A stretch of 64,000 nucleotides of DNA from Rhizorhabdus phycosphaerae (GCF_011044255.1 NZ_CP049107.1:2966001-3030000); one strand, 5' to 3'; shown: positions 42,330 through 52,647, counted from the first letter of the stretch. The notes: generated by a model not told the origin, from the letters alone. A program made the numbers and translations.

Positions 42330-43706
42330 ATGACGTTGCTCGCCGCCGCCCAGGCCGATTTCCCGCTCCACATGCCCGTGATCGTCGCGGGCGGCGGCGC
42401 CTGCGGGCTGGTCGCAGCACTCGCCGCGCATGATGCGGGGGCCGAGGTGGTGGTGATCGAGCGCGACCCGGTCCCGCGCGGCAGCACCAGCATGTCGCTC
42501 GGCGCCGTCTGCGCGTCGGGAACCGCAGACCAGCGGCGGCTGGGGGTCGACGATGATGCCGAGCGCTTCGCCGCCGACGTGATGGAAAAGACGCGCGGCA
42601 CCGCCGATCTCGCGCTCGCCCGCACTGTGGGGCAGCTCTCGGGCGAGGCGGTCGACTGGCTGCGTGAGGCGCACGGCGTCGAACTGTCGCTCGATCCCAA
42701 CTGGCCCCCCGCCTTCGGGCACAGCCGGATGCGGATGCACGTCTCTCCGGGTCGCAGCGGCACCGACCTGATGGACCGGCTGCTCGCGGCCTGCGACCGC
42801 GCCGGCATCCCGATCGTCACCAGCGCGACGCTCGAATCGCTGTTCGTCGAGGGCAAGCGCGTGACCGGCGTGCGCTATGCGCGGCCCGATGGCAGCCGCG
42901 AGGATATCGGCTGCGGCGCCCTGATCCTCGCCACCTGCGGTTTCGGCGGCAACCATGCGATGATCGCAAAGCACATCCCGGCGATGCGCGAGGCCCGCTA
43001 TTTCGGCTGGGAAGGCAATCAGGGCGACGGCATCCTGCTGGGCGAAGCGATGGGCGCGGCGCTGGCCGACATGGATGCCTATCAGGGGCTGGGACTGCTC
43101 GCCGAACCCGCCGGAATCGACCTCAACCCCCGCTTCCTGATCGAAGGCGGGGTACAGGTGAACCGGCTCGGCCAGCGTTTCTCGAACGAGCTCGACGACG
43201 TATCGGGCCAGGGCGCGCGCGTGATCGCCCAGCCGGGCAGTATGGCGTGGGTAATCTATGACGAGCGCATCCACCGCTCCTGCTTCGACCTGCCCCAATA
43301 TGTCGCGCTGCGCGAGGTGGGCGGGGTGCAGAGCGCCGACACGCTCGACGCGCTCGCGTCCCGCGCTGGCATCGATCCGGCCGGGCTGGCCGAAACGCTT
43401 GCCGCGATCCCGCACGGCGAGGCCGATGCCTGGGGCCGCCGCTTCGACACGCCGCCGCTCGCGCCGCCCTTCCACGCGGTCCGCGTCTCGGGCGCGCTGT
43501 TCCACACCCAGGGCGGCCTCGCCATCGACACCGGCGGCCGGGTGCTGGACGAGGAAGGAAACCCCTTCCCCAACCTCCTCGCCGGCGGCGGCGCGGCGCG
43601 GGGCATCAGCGGCCGGGGGCCTTCGGGGTATCTGCCCGGCGCCGGCCTGAGCAGCGCGATCGCCCTCGGCCTCGCCTGCGGCCGCACCGCCGCGACGCTC
43701 GCCTAA
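42330..43706 (+). CDS. FAD-dependent oxidoreductase, fumarate reductase/KstD-like
   Basis: 458 aa. FAD-binding motif GGGACG at residues 21-26 with VVVIERD closing the first beta-alpha-beta unit; an inner stretch with LIEGGVQVNRLGQRFSNE and a C-terminal FPNLLAGGGAARGISG that closes over FAD, as in fumarate reductase and 3-ketosteroid dehydrogenase relatives. It probably dehydrogenates or reduces a ring or enoyl compound. It is divergent from the MmgE/PrpD gene with 83 bp between them and ends the cluster. Confidence 0.88.
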   Translation: MTLLAAAQADFPLHMPVIVAGGGACGLVAALAAHDAGAEVVVIERDPVPRGSTSMSLGAVCASGTADQRRLGVDDDAERFAADVMEKTRGTADLALARTVGQLSGEAVDWLREAHGVELSLDPNWPPAFGHSRMRMHVSPGRSGTDLMDRLLAACDRAGIPIVTSATLESLFVEGKRVTGVRYARPDGSREDIGCGALILATCGFGGNHAMIAKHIPAMREARYFGWEGNQGDGILLGEAMGAALADMDAYQGLGLLAEPAGIDLNPRFLIEGGVQVNRLGQRFSNELDDVSGQGARVIAQPGSMAWVIYDERIHRSCFDLPQYVALREVGGVQSADTLDALASRAGIDPAGLAETLAAIPHGEADAWGRRFDTPPLAPPFHAVRVSGALFHTQGGLAIDTGGRVLDEEGNPFPNLLAGGGAARGISGRGPSGYLPGAGLSSAIALGLACGRTAATLA

Positions 43707-43756
43707 TCCGATCGCCGCTTGCGACCGGCGGGCCTTCCGACTAAGGCGGGCCCCGT

Positions 43757-44525
<769 letters not shown>

Positions 44526-44673
44526 GGCATGTCTCCTCCAAGGGGAACGGGTGGAGGATAGCCGGAAAAGCGCGACGCACCAGCCGCACGATCGGTCGGC
44601 GAACATGGCGACGCCGGACGCCTCGCCGCCGCCGGAGGAACACTCCGGCGGCGGGTGGGAGAGGCTGTCGGCC

Positions 44674-45105
44674 TCAGTTGGTCAGCGCAGTCATCCGGTC
44701 GATCTCTGCCAGCAGGACCGGACGATCGGCTTCCATCGCGGCAGCAAGGTGCTGCTCATGCCGCTCGGCCAGCGCCGCGACCTCCCTGGCGATGGCGCGC
44801 TTGCCGGTCTGGCACGAGCCCGCACGGCTGCCCGAGGCCACCGGCTCGGTCGAGAAGCTGCGCGATGCCATCAGGCCGGACCCGTGCTGAGCCTGCCGGT
44901 CGACCGACAGGCTGGCGGTCCAGGCGCAGCGCAGCGTCGATGGCCGCCCGCCCGGGCCGGCCATGCCGACCTCCTTGTGGCGAACCTGGATCTGCCCGCG
45001 ATAGTCGGCGGTGACGGGGCCAGCGGCGTGTTCGACAGTCTGGGTTGCGGCCTGGGCCGGGTTGGCGGTGGCGACGGCGAGCGAAAGGGCGAAAAGGGAA
45101 AACAT
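44674..45105 (-). CDS. Secreted hypothetical protein
   Basis: 143 aa with a signal peptide (MFSLFALSLAVATANPAQA, cleavage near residue 19). The mature part begins ATQTVEHAAGPVTADYRG and has two Cys (LRCAWT and GSCQTG) that could form a disulfide, then a helical end (REVAALAERHEQHL). Many sphingomonads have such proteins without a named function. The frame has the signal peptide and good coding character. Confidence 0.72.
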   Translation of the reverse strand: MFSLFALSLAVATANPAQAATQTVEHAAGPVTADYRGQIQVRHKEVGMAGPGGRPSTLRCAWTASLSVDRQAQHGSGLMASRSFSTEPVASGSRAGSCQTGKRAIAREVAALAERHEQHLAAAMEADRPVLLAEIDRMTALTN

Positions 45106-45206
45106 GGGTCTGTTCCTCGATGCGTGTGAAGATCCGGTCCCGCCCCGCCTTTGTCGTGCGGTGACCGGGTATCGGTTTTGATTTATCGGCTTGGAAGGTG
45201 GGCCCT

Positions 45207-45365
45207 CTAGCGGGGCGGCCCAAAATAGAGCCGGTCTTTCACCCGCAACCGCGCGCGCTTAAGCCGCGCAAGCCGGTCACCATCGGGGAAGCGTCGCTTC
45301 GTTTCGCGAAGGATATGGTCGTCCAGAAGCTGGTGGTGCTGCTGAAGACGGTCGGACATCGTCAT
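45207..45365 (-). CDS. DUF465/YdcH-like small protein
   Basis: A 52-aa frame starting MTMSDRLQQHHQLLDDHI and continuing LRETKRRFPDGDRLARLKRA, which is the DUF465 (YdcH) pattern: two short charged helices with KRRFPD between them. Function is unknown in this family. It lies alone between two unrelated small genes. Confidence 0.75.
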   Translation of the reverse strand: MTMSDRLQQHHQLLDDHILRETKRRFPDGDRLARLKRARLRVKDRLYFGPPR

Positions 45366-45568
45366 TGCCTCTCTCCAATCGAAGATTGAAAGATCGGGCT
45401 GCAGCGACGGTAGGAGGTTCAGAACCAGGCCTGCATCGAGACAACCCGATGCGGTCCGACATCACGCTTCCAGAGAAGCGCCAGAGGGGCCCGGCCCGCA
45501 TGACCAACATAGGCCGCAGGCGAGGAGCGTCAAGGGGCCAAGGTGGATCGACACCGCGAGCGCTCTCT

Positions 45569-45763
45569 TCAGAACAGGGGCAGCTGTGCGTCCGGTTGCG
45601 CAAGCAGACACTTTACCTCGAGCGCCGCCTCGACCGCACGGCGATAGTGGATCGTGCCGAAGCGCTCGGCCTCCTCGAACCCGACGGGTGCAAGCTCGTC
45701 GGTCGGATAGACGGCGTCGTAAACGGCGCGGGCGGCGGCCCGCAGCCGGGAGTCGTGGTGCAT
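45569..45763 (-). CDS. Small hypothetical protein
   Basis: 64 aa from ATG 45763, which has GGAGG 6 bases upstream. Sequence: SRLRAAARAVYDAVYPTDEL, FGTIHYRRAVEAALEVKCLL. It appears helical. No family is recognised. The frame is short, so the call is moderate. Confidence 0.55.
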   Translation of the reverse strand: MHHDSRLRAAARAVYDAVYPTDELAPVGFEEAERFGTIHYRRAVEAALEVKCLLAQPDAQLPLF

Positions 45764-45861
45764 ATCGGCCTCCATCGAAATATCGGATGGCGACAGGATA
45801 TGGAACAAAAAGGGAACATAATTCAAGCCGATTCGGAGCAATCTTCGCCCCGGCCGCCGGC

Positions 45862-46230
45862 TCAGACCGGATTGGCGATGCCCGGCGTTTCGACCTCCTC
45901 CGCCACCACATAGAAGCGCGTCGCCGAGCGGTCGAAGATCAGTTCCTCGTCCTCGGCGATCTCGCGGGCGACCGCGTCGCTGGTCAGCCAGGCCATCGCC
46001 GCCTCGCAGGCGGCCTTGTCGGCATACCAGACCTCCAACAGCACATGATGGTCGGCGGTCCCGCTTGCGTCGGGCGCGAACGGCTCGATATAGCGCCGCT
46101 CATAGCGGATTGCGCGGCCCTGCAGCACGCGCCGGCCGAGCAGCGCATGGCGTCCCTCATAGTCGCGCCGGAACTGCTCCAGGCTGAGATCGTCCCGCTT
46201 CCGCAGCAGGGTCACCATCTTATACGCCAT
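45862..46230 (-). CDS. EthD domain-containing protein
   Basis: 122 aa with the EthD ferredoxin-like pattern: KMVTLLRKRDDLSLEQFRRD at the start, YEGRHALLGRR, and VWYADKAACEAAMAWL near the end. EthD-type proteins support degradation of ethers or act as small dimeric enzymes in catabolic clusters. It is alone on its strand here. Confidence 0.82.
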   Translation of the reverse strand: MAYKMVTLLRKRDDLSLEQFRRDYEGRHALLGRRVLQGRAIRYERRYIEPFAPDASGTADHHVLLEVWYADKAACEAAMAWLTSDAVAREIAEDEELIFDRSATRFYVVAEEVETPGIANPV

Positions 46231-46309
46231 CGACCGCCTCTCCCGTTCTTTTCTTGACGGGGCGATGATGGCGGGAAGCGGCGATGCCGCAACCCGGTTT
46301 TGCGCTAGG

Positions 46310-47632
46310 TCAGCGGATCGGCGGCAGCTCGGCGGTCGGCAGGGCGCCGCCCATCAGCTTTGCCAGCGTCGGTGCGATCGCGCGCATGTCAACCTCGCCG
46401 AGATCGCCCTTCCACGGCAGCGCCTTGCCCCACAGAATGAGCGTCGAGCGCATTTCGGGATAGGCGGGATCATAGCCGTGCATGCCCTTGGTGACCGAAG
46501 GCGCGGTCAGCGGCGCGGTCGGGTCGCGGCCGGTTTCGAATCCCGGACGGAAGCTGATCCAGAAATCGGCCTCCTGCGCACCGCCCCGGCGGGCGATGGT
46601 CGCGCGGTCGAGGATATCGGCGATGCCGGTGCGCGGATCGGCCTTCAGCCCCGCGAGGAGCTTCGCCACCTTGTCGCGCAATGCCGGATCGTCGCGGCGC
46701 GCTAGCACGACGCCGGCCCCACCTCCGGCAAGCCAGGGCATGGCTTGCCAGCTCTTCACCTTGCCGCCCTCGATCGTGATCAGTCCGGCCTGGAGAAAGG
46801 GCGCAAACAGGTTGACGTCGGTCGAGACGGGCAGGAAGCCGTGGTCGGAGACGAGCGCGACGACAGCGTCGGGATCGGCCGCGACCGCCGCGGCCGCCAG
46901 CTGCGCGATCATGCCGTCGATCCGTTCGAGCGCGGCACGCGCCTCGGCGCTGTCGGGACCATGTTCATGTTCGACATGGTCGAGGCCCGCCAGATAGACG
47001 GTCGTGAATCCCGGCTTGAGCCGAGCGATCAGCGTTGCGGCGGCCGCGCTGCGGGCCGCGTCGGCATCGACGCTTTCGTCGATCCCTTGCGGAAAAGCAG
47101 CGATCGCGCCGGCCGAGCCGTCGATCAGACCCGGCGTGGCAAGCGCACGCAGGAGCTTGCGGTCGTCGTCATGGCCGGTCCGCCAGATCTGCGGGATATT
47201 GGCGTCGACCGGCGCGCCGACGCTGACGGGCCAGTGGACGTTGAGCGTCTTCAGTCCTGCCTTGTGCGCGGCATCCCACAGGGTCGGCACGCGAATATCC
47301 TCGGCATACCAGTACCAGCCGGTCTGGTTGATGCCCTTGGGATCGAAGGTCAGATTGTTGGAGATGCCATGGCGCGCCGGGCTCGTCCCGGTGATCAGGG
47401 TCGTATGGCTGGGATAGGTCAGGCTCGGCAGGACCCCGACCACCCCGCTCGCCCGCGCGCCTTCGGCGGCGAGCTTGCGGAGCGCCGGGATCTTCAGCCC
47501 CCGCGCATCGGCCTCGGCGACGTCACCGGGCCGCAGTCCGTCGATCGAGATCAGGAGAAGCGGGGCGGCCCCTGCCCCGGCGGGCAGAACGGCCGCCGCG
47601 ATCAGGCCCAGCCAGGGCAGGAACCGCCGCAT
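46310..47632 (-). CDS. Ectonucleotide pyrophosphatase/phosphodiesterase family protein
   Basis: 440 aa with a signal peptide (LPWLGLIAAAVLPAGAGA). Metal and nucleophile motifs of the alkaline-phosphatase superfamily are present: ISIDGLRPGD with D31, nucleophile Thr72 in LPSLTYPSH with H76, DHVEHEHGPDS and VSDHGFLPV. It should cleave phosphodiester or pyrophosphate bonds in the periplasm. The ATG is 2 bp after the stop of the TonB receptor gene, so both are in one operon and the receptor's cargo may be this enzyme's product or substrate. Confidence 0.92.
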   Translation of the reverse strand: MRRFLPWLGLIAAAVLPAGAGAAPLLLISIDGLRPGDVAEADARGLKIPALRKLAAEGARASGVVGVLPSLTYPSHTTLITGTSPARHGISNNLTFDPKGINQTGWYWYAEDIRVPTLWDAAHKAGLKTLNVHWPVSVGAPVDANIPQIWRTGHDDDRKLLRALATPGLIDGSAGAIAAFPQGIDESVDADAARSAAAATLIARLKPGFTTVYLAGLDHVEHEHGPDSAEARAALERIDGMIAQLAAAAVAADPDAVVALVSDHGFLPVSTDVNLFAPFLQAGLITIEGGKVKSWQAMPWLAGGGAGVVLARRDDPALRDKVAKLLAGLKADPRTGIADILDRATIARRGGAQEADFWISFRPGFETGRDPTAPLTAPSVTKGMHGYDPAYPEMRSTLILWGKALPWKGDLGEVDMRAIAPTLAKLMGGALPTAELPPIR

Positions 47633-47634
47633 GA

Positions 47635-49923
47635 TCAGAACACCTTCTTGACGGTGAAGAAGAAGCTCTGCGGCGCGCCGGCCAGCAGCGTCTGGTTGTC
47701 ACCGGCATCGGTGAAGCCATTCGAGCCGATCGTGGCGATATACTTCTTGTCGAGCAGGTTGGTCGCGCTGGCGCGTAGTTCGAGCCCGTCGAGGAAGCCG
47801 TCGCGGAAGGTGTAGCCGACCGAGGCGTCGAACAGCACCCGGCCGCCGACCGACTGGTCGTTGGTGTAGGTGAAGTAGCGGCGGCTCATGTAATCGGCGC
47901 CGATCCGGGCGGAGATGGCGCCGTCGTCATAGACGATCTCGCCCTTCGCCAGATGTTCGGGCGTATCGACCAGCGTCTTGCCCTTGATCGCCGACCGCAC
48001 GGTGCCATTGGCGTTGAGGACGTTATCCTCATAGGTCGAGTGGTTGTAGCTGTAGGTCGCGAGCAGGCTGACGGCGCCCATCAGGCGATATTGCAGCGCG
48101 GTCTCGAAGCCGTAGGACTCGACCCCGCCGACATTCTGCAGCGTCGGCGGATTGCCGATGATGCCCGCGCCGTTCGAGAAGGACAGCAGGCGGTTGCGGA
48201 ACTTGGCATAATAGCCGCCCGCCGTGCCCGACAGCGCACCATGGCGGAAGCGGACGCCCGCCTCATAGGTGTCCGACTTCTCGGGCTTGACGTCGAGCGA
48301 GTCGAAGCCGGCCTGGGTCGTCGCGAAGGGGCCCGAGGTCGAGGCGCCGGTGAAGGCGCGGGTCACCTGGCTGAAGCCGGCATAGAGCTCGGCCTCGCCG
48401 ATCTTGTAGACCGCGCCCGCCGACGGCTGGAGCCAGTCGCGCGACACGATGCGTCCCTGCGCAAGCACGCCCGCCTTGACCGGGTTGGCGTCGATCGAGA
48501 CGCGGAAACCCTTGGCGCCGGCGGTCAGCGTCAGATCGCCCAGCTCGACCCGGTCCTCGACGAAATATTGATAGGTGTGGGTGACGAAGCGGAAGTCCCA
48601 GTCGGTCCGGAACGGGCTGCTCGGGAACTTCAGATGGTCGGTCTGGTCAGCCTTGGCCGGGTTCACCGCATAATAGCGGCGCGCCTGATGGAAATGGTTG
48701 TTCTCCCACCAGCCGCCGACGGTCAGCGTGTTGGGGCCGCGCGTCCAGCTGAGCTTGCCGAACAGGCCGCCGCGACGGATGTCATATTCGGTCGTGCGCT
48801 GCGAGATCGGGCTGCCGCTGGGGCTCGCCACATAAGGCGTCCACCACAGGCCCATGCCGTGGTTGCTGTGGAAATAGGTCGACAGGCTGCCGTTGACCGA
48901 CTCGCTGAACGGCGCGTCGACGGTCAGGCCGGCCAGATAATCCTGACGGAGGCCGGCCGCATCATAATAGACGTCGTCGACGGTCGAATAGGGCGCCGGA
49001 TAGACCGTGCCGGCCGCCGCATTGGTCGGCGTTACGCCGGTGTCGCCGCGATTGGCGCCGACCTGCGCGATCTGCAGCGCCAGCGGGAAATTATTGCCGA
49101 TATTGTCGTTGCGCAGGCCCAGACGGCGGATCATGTCGAGCGACAGATCCTGATAGTCGGTCTCGCGGCGGTCGGAGAAGCTGAAGGTGCCGGTGATCGT
49201 CGGGCCGCCCATGTCGGCGACGATCTTGGCGTTGACCATATGCTGGTTCTGCTCGCCGACGCCCTTCCACTTGTTGAGGCCCAGATAGCCATAGCTCAGA
49301 TAGCCGCGCACCTTGTCGCCGCCGGTATCGAAGCGGACGAAGCCACGCTTGGTCTCGTCGCTGCCATAGGTGGCCTCTACGTCGACGGCGGTATTCTCCG
49401 ATGGTGCGCGCGAGACGAACTCGATCGTGCCGCCGAGATTGTTGGTCGCGTTGGTGCCGAGCGAGCCGGCGCCCTGCGTCACGCGGGTCGATCCGATATT
49501 CTCGGGGCTGATTGCGCGGCTGATGTGGAGGCCGTTGACATTGCCATAGCTGAAGTCGCCGAGGGGGATGCCGTCGAGCGTGTAGCCGAGCTGGTTCTGG
49601 TTGAAGCCGCGGATCGAGATGCGCTGCGACCATTCATAATTGCCGAACGGGTCGGCCGACTGGAAATTGACGCTGGGCAGCTTCGAGATCGCCTTTAGCG
49701 GGCTGGAACCCGGTGCCTGGACACGCAGATCTTCCTGGCTGATCTCCTGCACCTGACGCGCCTGGCCACGGCCGAACACGACGATTTCGCCCGGCTCGGC
49801 ATCGGCATCCGCGCCGGCTTCGGCGGGAACGACGTCGACGGGGGCGGACTCGGCCGCATAAGCGGTGCCGGAGAGAAGCGCGAAGGTCGCGCTGGCAAGC
49901 AGCAGCTGTGAACGAATCGTCAT
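47635..49923 (-). CDS. TonB-dependent outer-membrane receptor
   Basis: 762 aa from MTIRSQLLLASATFALLSG (signal peptide). A TonB-box-like EIVVFGRGQA precedes a plug with VTQGAGSLGTNATNNLGG and RISIRGFNQNQ; the barrel ends in KVF with a terminal Phe. It directly precedes a secreted phosphodiesterase gene. The cargo is unknown; a phosphorylated or nucleotide-like compound would fit the neighbour, which is inference. Confidence 0.92.
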   Translation of the reverse strand: MTIRSQLLLASATFALLSGTAYAAESAPVDVVPAEAGADADAEPGEIVVFGRGQARQVQEISQEDLRVQAPGSSPLKAISKLPSVNFQSADPFGNYEWSQRISIRGFNQNQLGYTLDGIPLGDFSYGNVNGLHISRAISPENIGSTRVTQGAGSLGTNATNNLGGTIEFVSRAPSENTAVDVEATYGSDETKRGFVRFDTGGDKVRGYLSYGYLGLNKWKGVGEQNQHMVNAKIVADMGGPTITGTFSFSDRRETDYQDLSLDMIRRLGLRNDNIGNNFPLALQIAQVGANRGDTGVTPTNAAAGTVYPAPYSTVDDVYYDAAGLRQDYLAGLTVDAPFSESVNGSLSTYFHSNHGMGLWWTPYVASPSGSPISQRTTEYDIRRGGLFGKLSWTRGPNTLTVGGWWENNHFHQARRYYAVNPAKADQTDHLKFPSSPFRTDWDFRFVTHTYQYFVEDRVELGDLTLTAGAKGFRVSIDANPVKAGVLAQGRIVSRDWLQPSAGAVYKIGEAELYAGFSQVTRAFTGASTSGPFATTQAGFDSLDVKPEKSDTYEAGVRFRHGALSGTAGGYYAKFRNRLLSFSNGAGIIGNPPTLQNVGGVESYGFETALQYRLMGAVSLLATYSYNHSTYEDNVLNANGTVRSAIKGKTLVDTPEHLAKGEIVYDDGAISARIGADYMSRRYFTYTNDQSVGGRVLFDASVGYTFRDGFLDGLELRASATNLLDKKYIATIGSNGFTDAGDNQTLLAGAPQSFFFTVKKVF

Positions 49924-50171
49924 GTGAAACCCCTTTTGGCGATCGGCGCGCGGCACGCGTCCTGTGCGCCGGCCAATTAGGATCCGCGTGCGACAGCTTC
50001 GTGCTGGAGCGATGACGCTGACGTTGCAGAGGCGAAACGCTTTTGTTGCAATGCGAAACGGATATGCGCGATGCGCGGCCCACCTCTCCTTTGTGACGAT
50101 TTCCCGCAGCGGCCGGGTCGGTCACAGTCGCCCGCGAACCGGCGTGCGACCGGTGATCGAGAGGAACCGGC

Positions 50172-50978
50172 ATGGGCACCACTTTCCCGCTTTGCATGGC
50201 GTCGGGCATCATGCCCGAGGCGACCCCGCTCCAGCTGGTCGAGGCGGCGGCGCGCGCCGGCTTCGACTATGGCGGCATGTGGATGGAGCCGGCCGAGTGG
50301 ACCGACCGCACCACCGCCGAGGTGAAGCGTGCGCTGGACGATAGCGGGTTGCGGCTGATCGATATCGAAGTGGTCTGGATCAAACCGGGGCCGCCCGATC
50401 CCGACCATCTCCGCATCGTGGAGGTGGGGGCCGAACTCGGGGCGCGGAACGTCCTGTGCGTCAGCAGCGATCCCGACCGTGGCGCCACGCGCGACAAACT
50501 GGCGCTGCTGGCCGAGGCGGGGGGGCGGCACGGCATCCGTATCAATCTGGAATTCGGCCTGTTCACCGAGGTGAAGACGATCCACGAGGCGAGCGCGATT
50601 CTGCGCGAGATCGACGACCCCGCCTGCGCTTTGCTGATCGACAGCCTCCATTGGCACCGCTCGGGCGGCACGCTGGACGAGATTGCGGCGCTGCCGCCCG
50701 CCTGGACCAGCTATGTCCAGCTGTGCGACGCGCCGGCCGTGGGGCCCGCCCGCGACGATGCCGAGGGAATATTGATCGAGGCGATCGACGGACGGATGGC
50801 GATGGGCACTGGAGGTCTGCCGCTGCGCGACATCGTGGCACTGCTGCCCGACGGGCTGCCGGTGGCGATCGAGGAACGGTCGAAGGCGCTGCGCGACGGT
50901 TGGCCCGATCTCAACCAGCGCGCTGCGCGCGTGTTCGAGACGACGCGCGCCTTCTTCGACGGGCTATCGCGCGGCTAA
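50172..50978 (+). CDS. Sugar phosphate isomerase/epimerase-like TIM-barrel protein
   Basis: 268 aa; ATG 50172 follows GAGGAACC. It has the AP-endonuclease-2-type TIM-barrel pattern: AARAGFDYGGMW, IDIEVVWIKPG, INLEFGLFTEVKTI with a metal-ligand Glu, ALLIDSLHWHRSGG and YVQLCDAP. Such proteins isomerise or dehydrate sugars and related acids. It stands alone on the plus strand beside the TonB receptor and may share its pathway. Confidence 0.85.
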   Translation: MGTTFPLCMASGIMPEATPLQLVEAAARAGFDYGGMWMEPAEWTDRTTAEVKRALDDSGLRLIDIEVVWIKPGPPDPDHLRIVEVGAELGARNVLCVSSDPDRGATRDKLALLAEAGGRHGIRINLEFGLFTEVKTIHEASAILREIDDPACALLIDSLHWHRSGGTLDEIAALPPAWTSYVQLCDAPAVGPARDDAEGILIEAIDGRMAMGTGGLPLRDIVALLPDGLPVAIEERSKALRDGWPDLNQRAARVFETTRAFFDGLSRG

Positions 50979-51006
50979 AGACAAAGCTCGGGACCGGATA
51001 AGGAAT

Positions 51007-51038
51007 GGCCCTCGCTCCGGGGGCGGGGAGCGAGGGCC
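51007..51038. terminator. Strong hairpin between convergent genes
   Basis: GGCCCTCGCTCC (51007-51018) and GGAGCGAGGGCC (51027-51038) form a perfect 12-bp stem with an 8-base loop, 28 bp after the TIM-barrel gene and upstream of the lolA stop. It is well placed as a two-way terminator, although it has no T run. Confidence 0.65.
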
Positions 51039-51167
51039 TACCTGGCGTTCGTCACGCAGGCGGGGCGCGATGGTCTGTCTCGAGCAACAGGGGGGAATCT
51101 CGAGAAGGTCGCGACCGCTGAAAGGGGTTCTAGGGCAACTTAGCTGTCGCCCAAATGAACGAACCAA

Positions 51168-51791
51168 TTAATTGCGGGGGCCCTTCGGCCGTGGGTCGTT
51201 CCATTTGAACGTCTTGTCGGAAATGGGCACCCCATAGGCCTGATTCGCAAGCCTTACGGTCGAGCGCCCATTTTGCGCATCAACCACCGTCCAGCCCATC
51301 AGCTTGAGGCCCGCAGGCCCGTTACCGCGGGCGAAGGCGATGGTGATGGTGCCGAATTCGGGGTGTTTGGGATCGCGCGCCTCGACCAGCGTGGTGCCCG
51401 GCGCCGCCCCCTCGGCAAGCTTGGCGAAGCGGCTGATATCCTTGCTGGGGTCGATCAGCACCGACAGCGGCGAGTTGCCGACCGGCCAGCGCGACACCTG
51501 CCGCACCGAATAGTCGATCATCGTCAGCGCCTTGCCGTCGCCGACGATCAGCAGCGGCACGCCCTTCTGATATTCGAAGCGAACACGGCCCGGCTGCCGA
51601 AGGCTGAGCTTTCCGGACAGTGCCTTGCCGTTGCGGTCGGTCTGGACGAAGTCGGCGGTCATCGTGGTGATTCCGCGAAGATGCGCGGAAACCTCCGCCA
51701 GCGTATCGGACGGGGCGGCGACGGCGGGCGTCGCGGCGGCCAGCGCGATCGGAATCAGGGACAGGGCGGGGGACAGGAAAAGCGAACGCAT
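51168..51791 (-). CDS. lolA: LolA-type outer-membrane lipoprotein carrier
   Basis: 207 aa with a signal peptide (MRSLFLSPALSLIPIALA, cleavage near residue 25). It has the LolA pattern LRGITTMTADFVQTDRNGK, KLSLRQPGRVRFEYQKG and LIVGDGKALTMIDYSVRQV. LolA carries lipoproteins through the periplasm from LolCDE to the outer membrane. It is divergent from the vgr-related gene. Confidence 0.9.
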   Translation of the reverse strand: MRSLFLSPALSLIPIALAAATPAVAAPSDTLAEVSAHLRGITTMTADFVQTDRNGKALSGKLSLRQPGRVRFEYQKGVPLLIVGDGKALTMIDYSVRQVSRWPVGNSPLSVLIDPSKDISRFAKLAEGAAPGTTLVEARDPKHPEFGTITIAFARGNGPAGLKLMGWTVVDAQNGRSTVRLANQAYGVPISDKTFKWNDPRPKGPRN

Positions 51792-51898
51792 GAATGTCCT
51801 TCTTGTCGTTTCGCGGTCGCTTATGAAGGAGCCGCGCTGAATTGGGAATGAAGCGGGGCAACGTCCCGAAACGCGATCGGGTTTCCTATATGGGGTTC

Positions 51899-52396
51899 AT
51901 GACCGCCCGCGCCCTTACCCCTGAAGAATGCCGCCTCGTCGGGGAGGTGTTCGGTTCCGCTCTGGATCCCGACCCGGTGCGCATCCACCGTGCGCGTTGG
52001 TGGCCTTTCCAGCCACGCAATGTGCTGATGGCGCCCGACGGCCATCTCTGGTGCCATCCCCAGGGGCCGCTCTACCGCGACTGCTATGCTTCGGCGCCGA
52101 TCGGGATGCAGGCTCTGTTCGTCCACGAGATGACGCATGTCTGGCAGGCCCAACGCGGCGGCCGCTGGTTTCTGCCGCTGATGCGACACCCCTTCTGCCG
52201 ATATGTCTATACATTGAAGCCGGGCAAACCCTTCGCCCGCTATGGCATCGAGCAGCAGGCCGAGATCGTCGCCGACGCCTTCCTTCTCTCGCGCGGCATG
52301 GCACGCCCCGGCAAACCGCCGCTGGAGGCCTATCGGGCGATGCTGCCGTCGGCGTTCCGCCTATGCGCATCCGCAACACCCGGCCTTCGGCGCTAG
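51899..52396 (+). CDS. vgr-related protein with HExxH motif
   Basis: 165 aa from ATG 51899 (MTARALTPEECRLV); earlier in-frame ATGs at 51890 and 51848 add residues without similarity. It has RIHRARWWPFQPRNVLMAP and a metallopeptidase-like HEMTHVWQ helix followed by EQQAEIVADAFL, a possible third ligand Glu. Sphingomonad proteins like this are usually named 'vgr related'. The HExxH suggests a zinc-binding site, but catalytic activity is unproven. Confidence 0.78.
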   Translation: MTARALTPEECRLVGEVFGSALDPDPVRIHRARWWPFQPRNVLMAPDGHLWCHPQGPLYRDCYASAPIGMQALFVHEMTHVWQAQRGGRWFLPLMRHPFCRYVYTLKPGKPFARYGIEQQAEIVADAFLLSRGMARPGKPPLEAYRAMLPSAFRLCASATPGLRR

Positions 52397-52411
52397 AGCC
52401 CGACCGGTCTC

Positions 52412-52530
52412 CCCCTCCACCATCCTGCGGACGGTCCCCCTCCCCGTTCCGGGGAGGAACTTAGGAGCCGGTTCCAACGCACAATTCCTCCCCGGGACGG
52501 GGAGGGGGACCGGCGGAGCCGGTGGAGGGG
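52412..52530. repeat. Long intergenic inverted repeat
   Basis: Inner arms 52433-52459 and 52485-52511 (27 nt each, starting GGTCCCCCTCCCCG) pair with one mismatch; outer arms CCCCTCCACC (52412-52421) and GGTGGAGGGG (52521-52530) pair perfectly. The element lies between the vgr-related gene and nadD. It resembles the GC-rich palindromic units scattered in intergenic regions of many sphingomonad genomes. It may stop transcription or act as a REP-like element. Confidence 0.85.
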
Positions 52531-52647
52531 AAGCCGCGACATCCGCGGGGGAACGGTGGGGCTATGGAAGCGCCTCCTCCACTGCACAGAATTTTCAAGC
52601 TCCCGACTCTGCTGGCGTGATTCGGGACTCGGCGCTAAACGCGCCCG

